A stretch of 5,671 bases of DNA from an uncultured Terriglobus sp. (GTDB lineage Bacteria; Acidobacteriota; Terriglobia; Terriglobales; Acidobacteriaceae), in assembly GCA_937871605.1 (NCBI GenBank), contig CALMRM010000055.1, forward strand, positions 1-5,671, read 5' to 3'. Within the stretch, counting starts at the first letter, position 1, and each line of letters begins with the position of its first letter. The position numbers were made by a program, and so were the translations under genes. The notes under the pieces are model-generated. The model ran no database searches, had not been told where the DNA came from, and saw nothing but the letters and a program-made list of their open reading frames with translations. Positions 4,742 to 5,671 of the stretch are shown one piece after another.

Positions 4742-5218
4742 ATGGTCACCAAGGTCGTTTTTTCGCTGCTGGTGGCAGCCGTCGCTGCCGCCCAGGCACC
4801 ACCCCCGTCGCAAACGCTGGATGGTGCGTCGTTGAACGCCAAAGCTGCTGCCCTGCTGCAGCAGGCGCGCTCCACGCCCGCGGGCATTGCGTCAGAGGTG
4901 CTGCTAAAGCGCCCGGAGAGCAACATCCAGATGGCGGTTCGGGTCAAGAGCGGACAGGGTGAGTGGCACCGGGACGACGCGGACATTCTCATTGGCGTGG
5001 AGGGCTCGGCGCAGATCATCACGGGTGGCGAGATCGTGAACGGCAAGGAGACGGCGCCCGGTGAAATCCGGGGCGACGGTGTGCGCGGCGGCACCACGCA
5101 GCCGTTTCGCGCGGGCGACTTCATCCGTATCGAGCCAAAGGTGGCACACCAGGTGCTGCTGGCACCGGGCTCGACCTTTCGCTACATGGCGGTGAAGGTA
5201 CACATCACACCGCAGTAG
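4742..5218 (+). CDS. Secreted cupin-domain protein
   Basis: The protein has 158 residues. Residues 1-18 are a signal peptide (Lys4, hydrophobic core VVFSLLVAAVAAA, cleavage near AAA/QAPPP), so it is exported, probably to the periplasm. The cupin core covers about 60-155. The first motif region is GQGEWHRDDADILIGVEGSA (71-90), with H76 the only His, where canonical cupins have HxH. The second motif region is GDFIRIEPKVAHQVLLAPG (125-143), with H136 at the expected His. Between them, 94-119 is a Gly-rich loop, GGEIVNGKETAPGEIRGDG and on. The reduced ligand set suggests a weak or altered metal site, so it may be a binding protein rather than an enzyme. It lies 39 bp after the VOC gene and 50 bp before tdk on the same strand. 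No function is known to me for this subfamily. Confidence 0.85.
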   Translation: MVTKVVFSLLVAAVAAAQAPPPSQTLDGASLNAKAAALLQQARSTPAGIASEVLLKRPESNIQMAVRVKSGQGEWHRDDADILIGVEGSAQIITGGEIVNGKETAPGEIRGDGVRGGTTQPFRAGDFIRIEPKVAHQVLLAPGSTFRYMAVKVHITPQ

Positions 5219-5256
5219 CTGCCGTTAGCGCCGCGTTTTCCACGCCGGTGCTGCCG

Positions 5257-5262
5257 TACCAT
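5257..5262 (+). promoter_or_regulatory. Candidate -10 element (TACCAT) 6 nt before tdk
   Basis: TACCAT fits TANNNT and is followed by GTCAGG and then the ATG at 5269. The AGG abuts the start codon directly and cannot serve as a normal Shine-Dalgarno site. The 6-nt spacing repeats that seen for the genes at 1-117 and 719-2869. No good -35 hexamer is visible. Confidence 0.33.
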
Positions 5263-5268
5263 GTCAGG

Positions 5269-5671
5269 ATGCCATCGTTAGCAGGTGCGGAGCGCGCGAC
5301 ACCTGGCGTGCTGGAAGTCATCACCGGTCCCATGTTCTCGGGCAAGAGCGAGGAACTCATCCGGCGGCTGAAGCGGGCGCGCATCGCACGGCAGCGTGTG
5401 GCCTGCTTCAAGCCGGACATTGACCTGCGCTACCATCGCACCGCCATTGCGTCGCACTCAGAGCAAACGCTTGACGCAGTAGTGGTGTCACCTACCGCGG
5501 AGCGGTTGCGCGCGTTGCTGTTCGTGGACAGCCTGGTCGACACGATTGAGGTGATTGGCGTCGATGAAGTGCAGTGGTTCGACGAGGGCATTGTGCGGCT
5601 TTGCCTGGACCTGGTGGGCCTGGGCAAGCGCGTCATCCTGGCAGGGCTGGACACGACCTTTGCCAATGAGC
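5269..5671 (+). CDS. tdk: Thymidine kinase, N-terminal 134 residues (runs off right edge)
   Basis: Thymidine kinase phosphorylates thymidine to dTMP with ATP in the salvage pathway, in the cytosol. The Walker A motif GPMFSGKSEEL is at 20-30, as in the Bacillus-type enzyme (GSMFSGKSEELIRR, from memory), followed by FKPDIDLRYH at 47-56. The Walker B/catalytic segment IGVDEVQWFDEGIV is at 96-109, with E100 as the likely general base. VILAGLDTTFANE (122-134) matches the family's GLDxxF segment. The family is usually about 190-210 aa, so the zinc-binding and lasso regions lie beyond the window. The ATG at 5269 leaves 14 residues before LEVITG, slightly more than in Bacillus. A GTG at 5248 in the same frame, or a GTG at codon 14, would be alternatives. 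It is third in a same-strand series, 50 bp after the cupin stop. Confidence 0.93.
   Translation, partial: MPSLAGAERATPGVLEVITGPMFSGKSEELIRRLKRARIARQRVACFKPDIDLRYHRTAIASHSEQTLDAVVVSPTAERLRALLFVDSLVDTIEVIGVDEVQWFDEGIVRLCLDLVGLGKRVILAGLDTTFANE

Noticed and set aside
4310..4813. 167-codon minus-strand frame opposite the VOC gene
   Set aside because: It is a shadow of a VOC gene that has a good ribosome site and full-length family motifs.

Overview
The window looks like a chromosomal segment of an Acidobacteriota genome, most likely Acidobacteriaceae/Terriglobales (inference). The DNA is GC-rich. It carries two kinds of palindromic intergenic repeat that I associate with this group: a long imperfect inverted repeat built around a 'gtcat..gaccggagc..ggagggacctgct' theme, and short 'gaagggcatggcttcagccatgcc'-like palindromes. 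The proteins also resemble acidobacterial ones: a PQQ dehydrogenase with an embedded haem c domain, a DHH phosphoesterase and a secreted cupin.

Layout, left to right. The 5' end of a small secreted protein gene runs off the left edge on the minus strand (1-117). A plus-strand small gene follows: two back-to-back perfect hairpins (207-259), a perfect Shine-Dalgarno site (267-272), a 33-codon ORF (278-379) and a third strong hairpin (390-419). The repeat-rich spacer at 420-718 has no gene. Next is the minus-strand PQQ dehydrogenase/cytochrome c gene (719-2869), then a 117-bp inverted-repeat element (2919-3035), then a minus-strand DHH phosphoesterase gene (3102-4187, or to 4265). Divergent from it are three plus-strand genes with gaps of 39 and 50 bp: a VOC/glyoxalase-fold protein (4325-4702), a secreted cupin (4742-5218) and the first 134 codons of thymidine kinase (5269 to the right edge).

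Most of the window is ordinary: periplasmic oxidation of a sugar or alcohol by the quinohaemoprotein, nucleotide or oligonucleotide phosphoester hydrolysis, and thymidine salvage. There is no sign that these genes form one pathway.

The unusual part is the 207-419 unit. Its predicted peptide is a short basic-amphipathic helix whose last 18 residues resemble the C-terminal part of the type I toxin TisB, in the same charge spacing. It is read from a strongly structured leader and is not linked to any downstream plus-strand gene. It is the best candidate for an undescribed small membrane-active peptide or type I toxin-like system. A second pattern is that three unrelated genes have a TANNNT hexamer exactly 6 nt before the ATG (a fourth has TATACA 7 nt before), which suggests promoters that make leaderless mRNAs.
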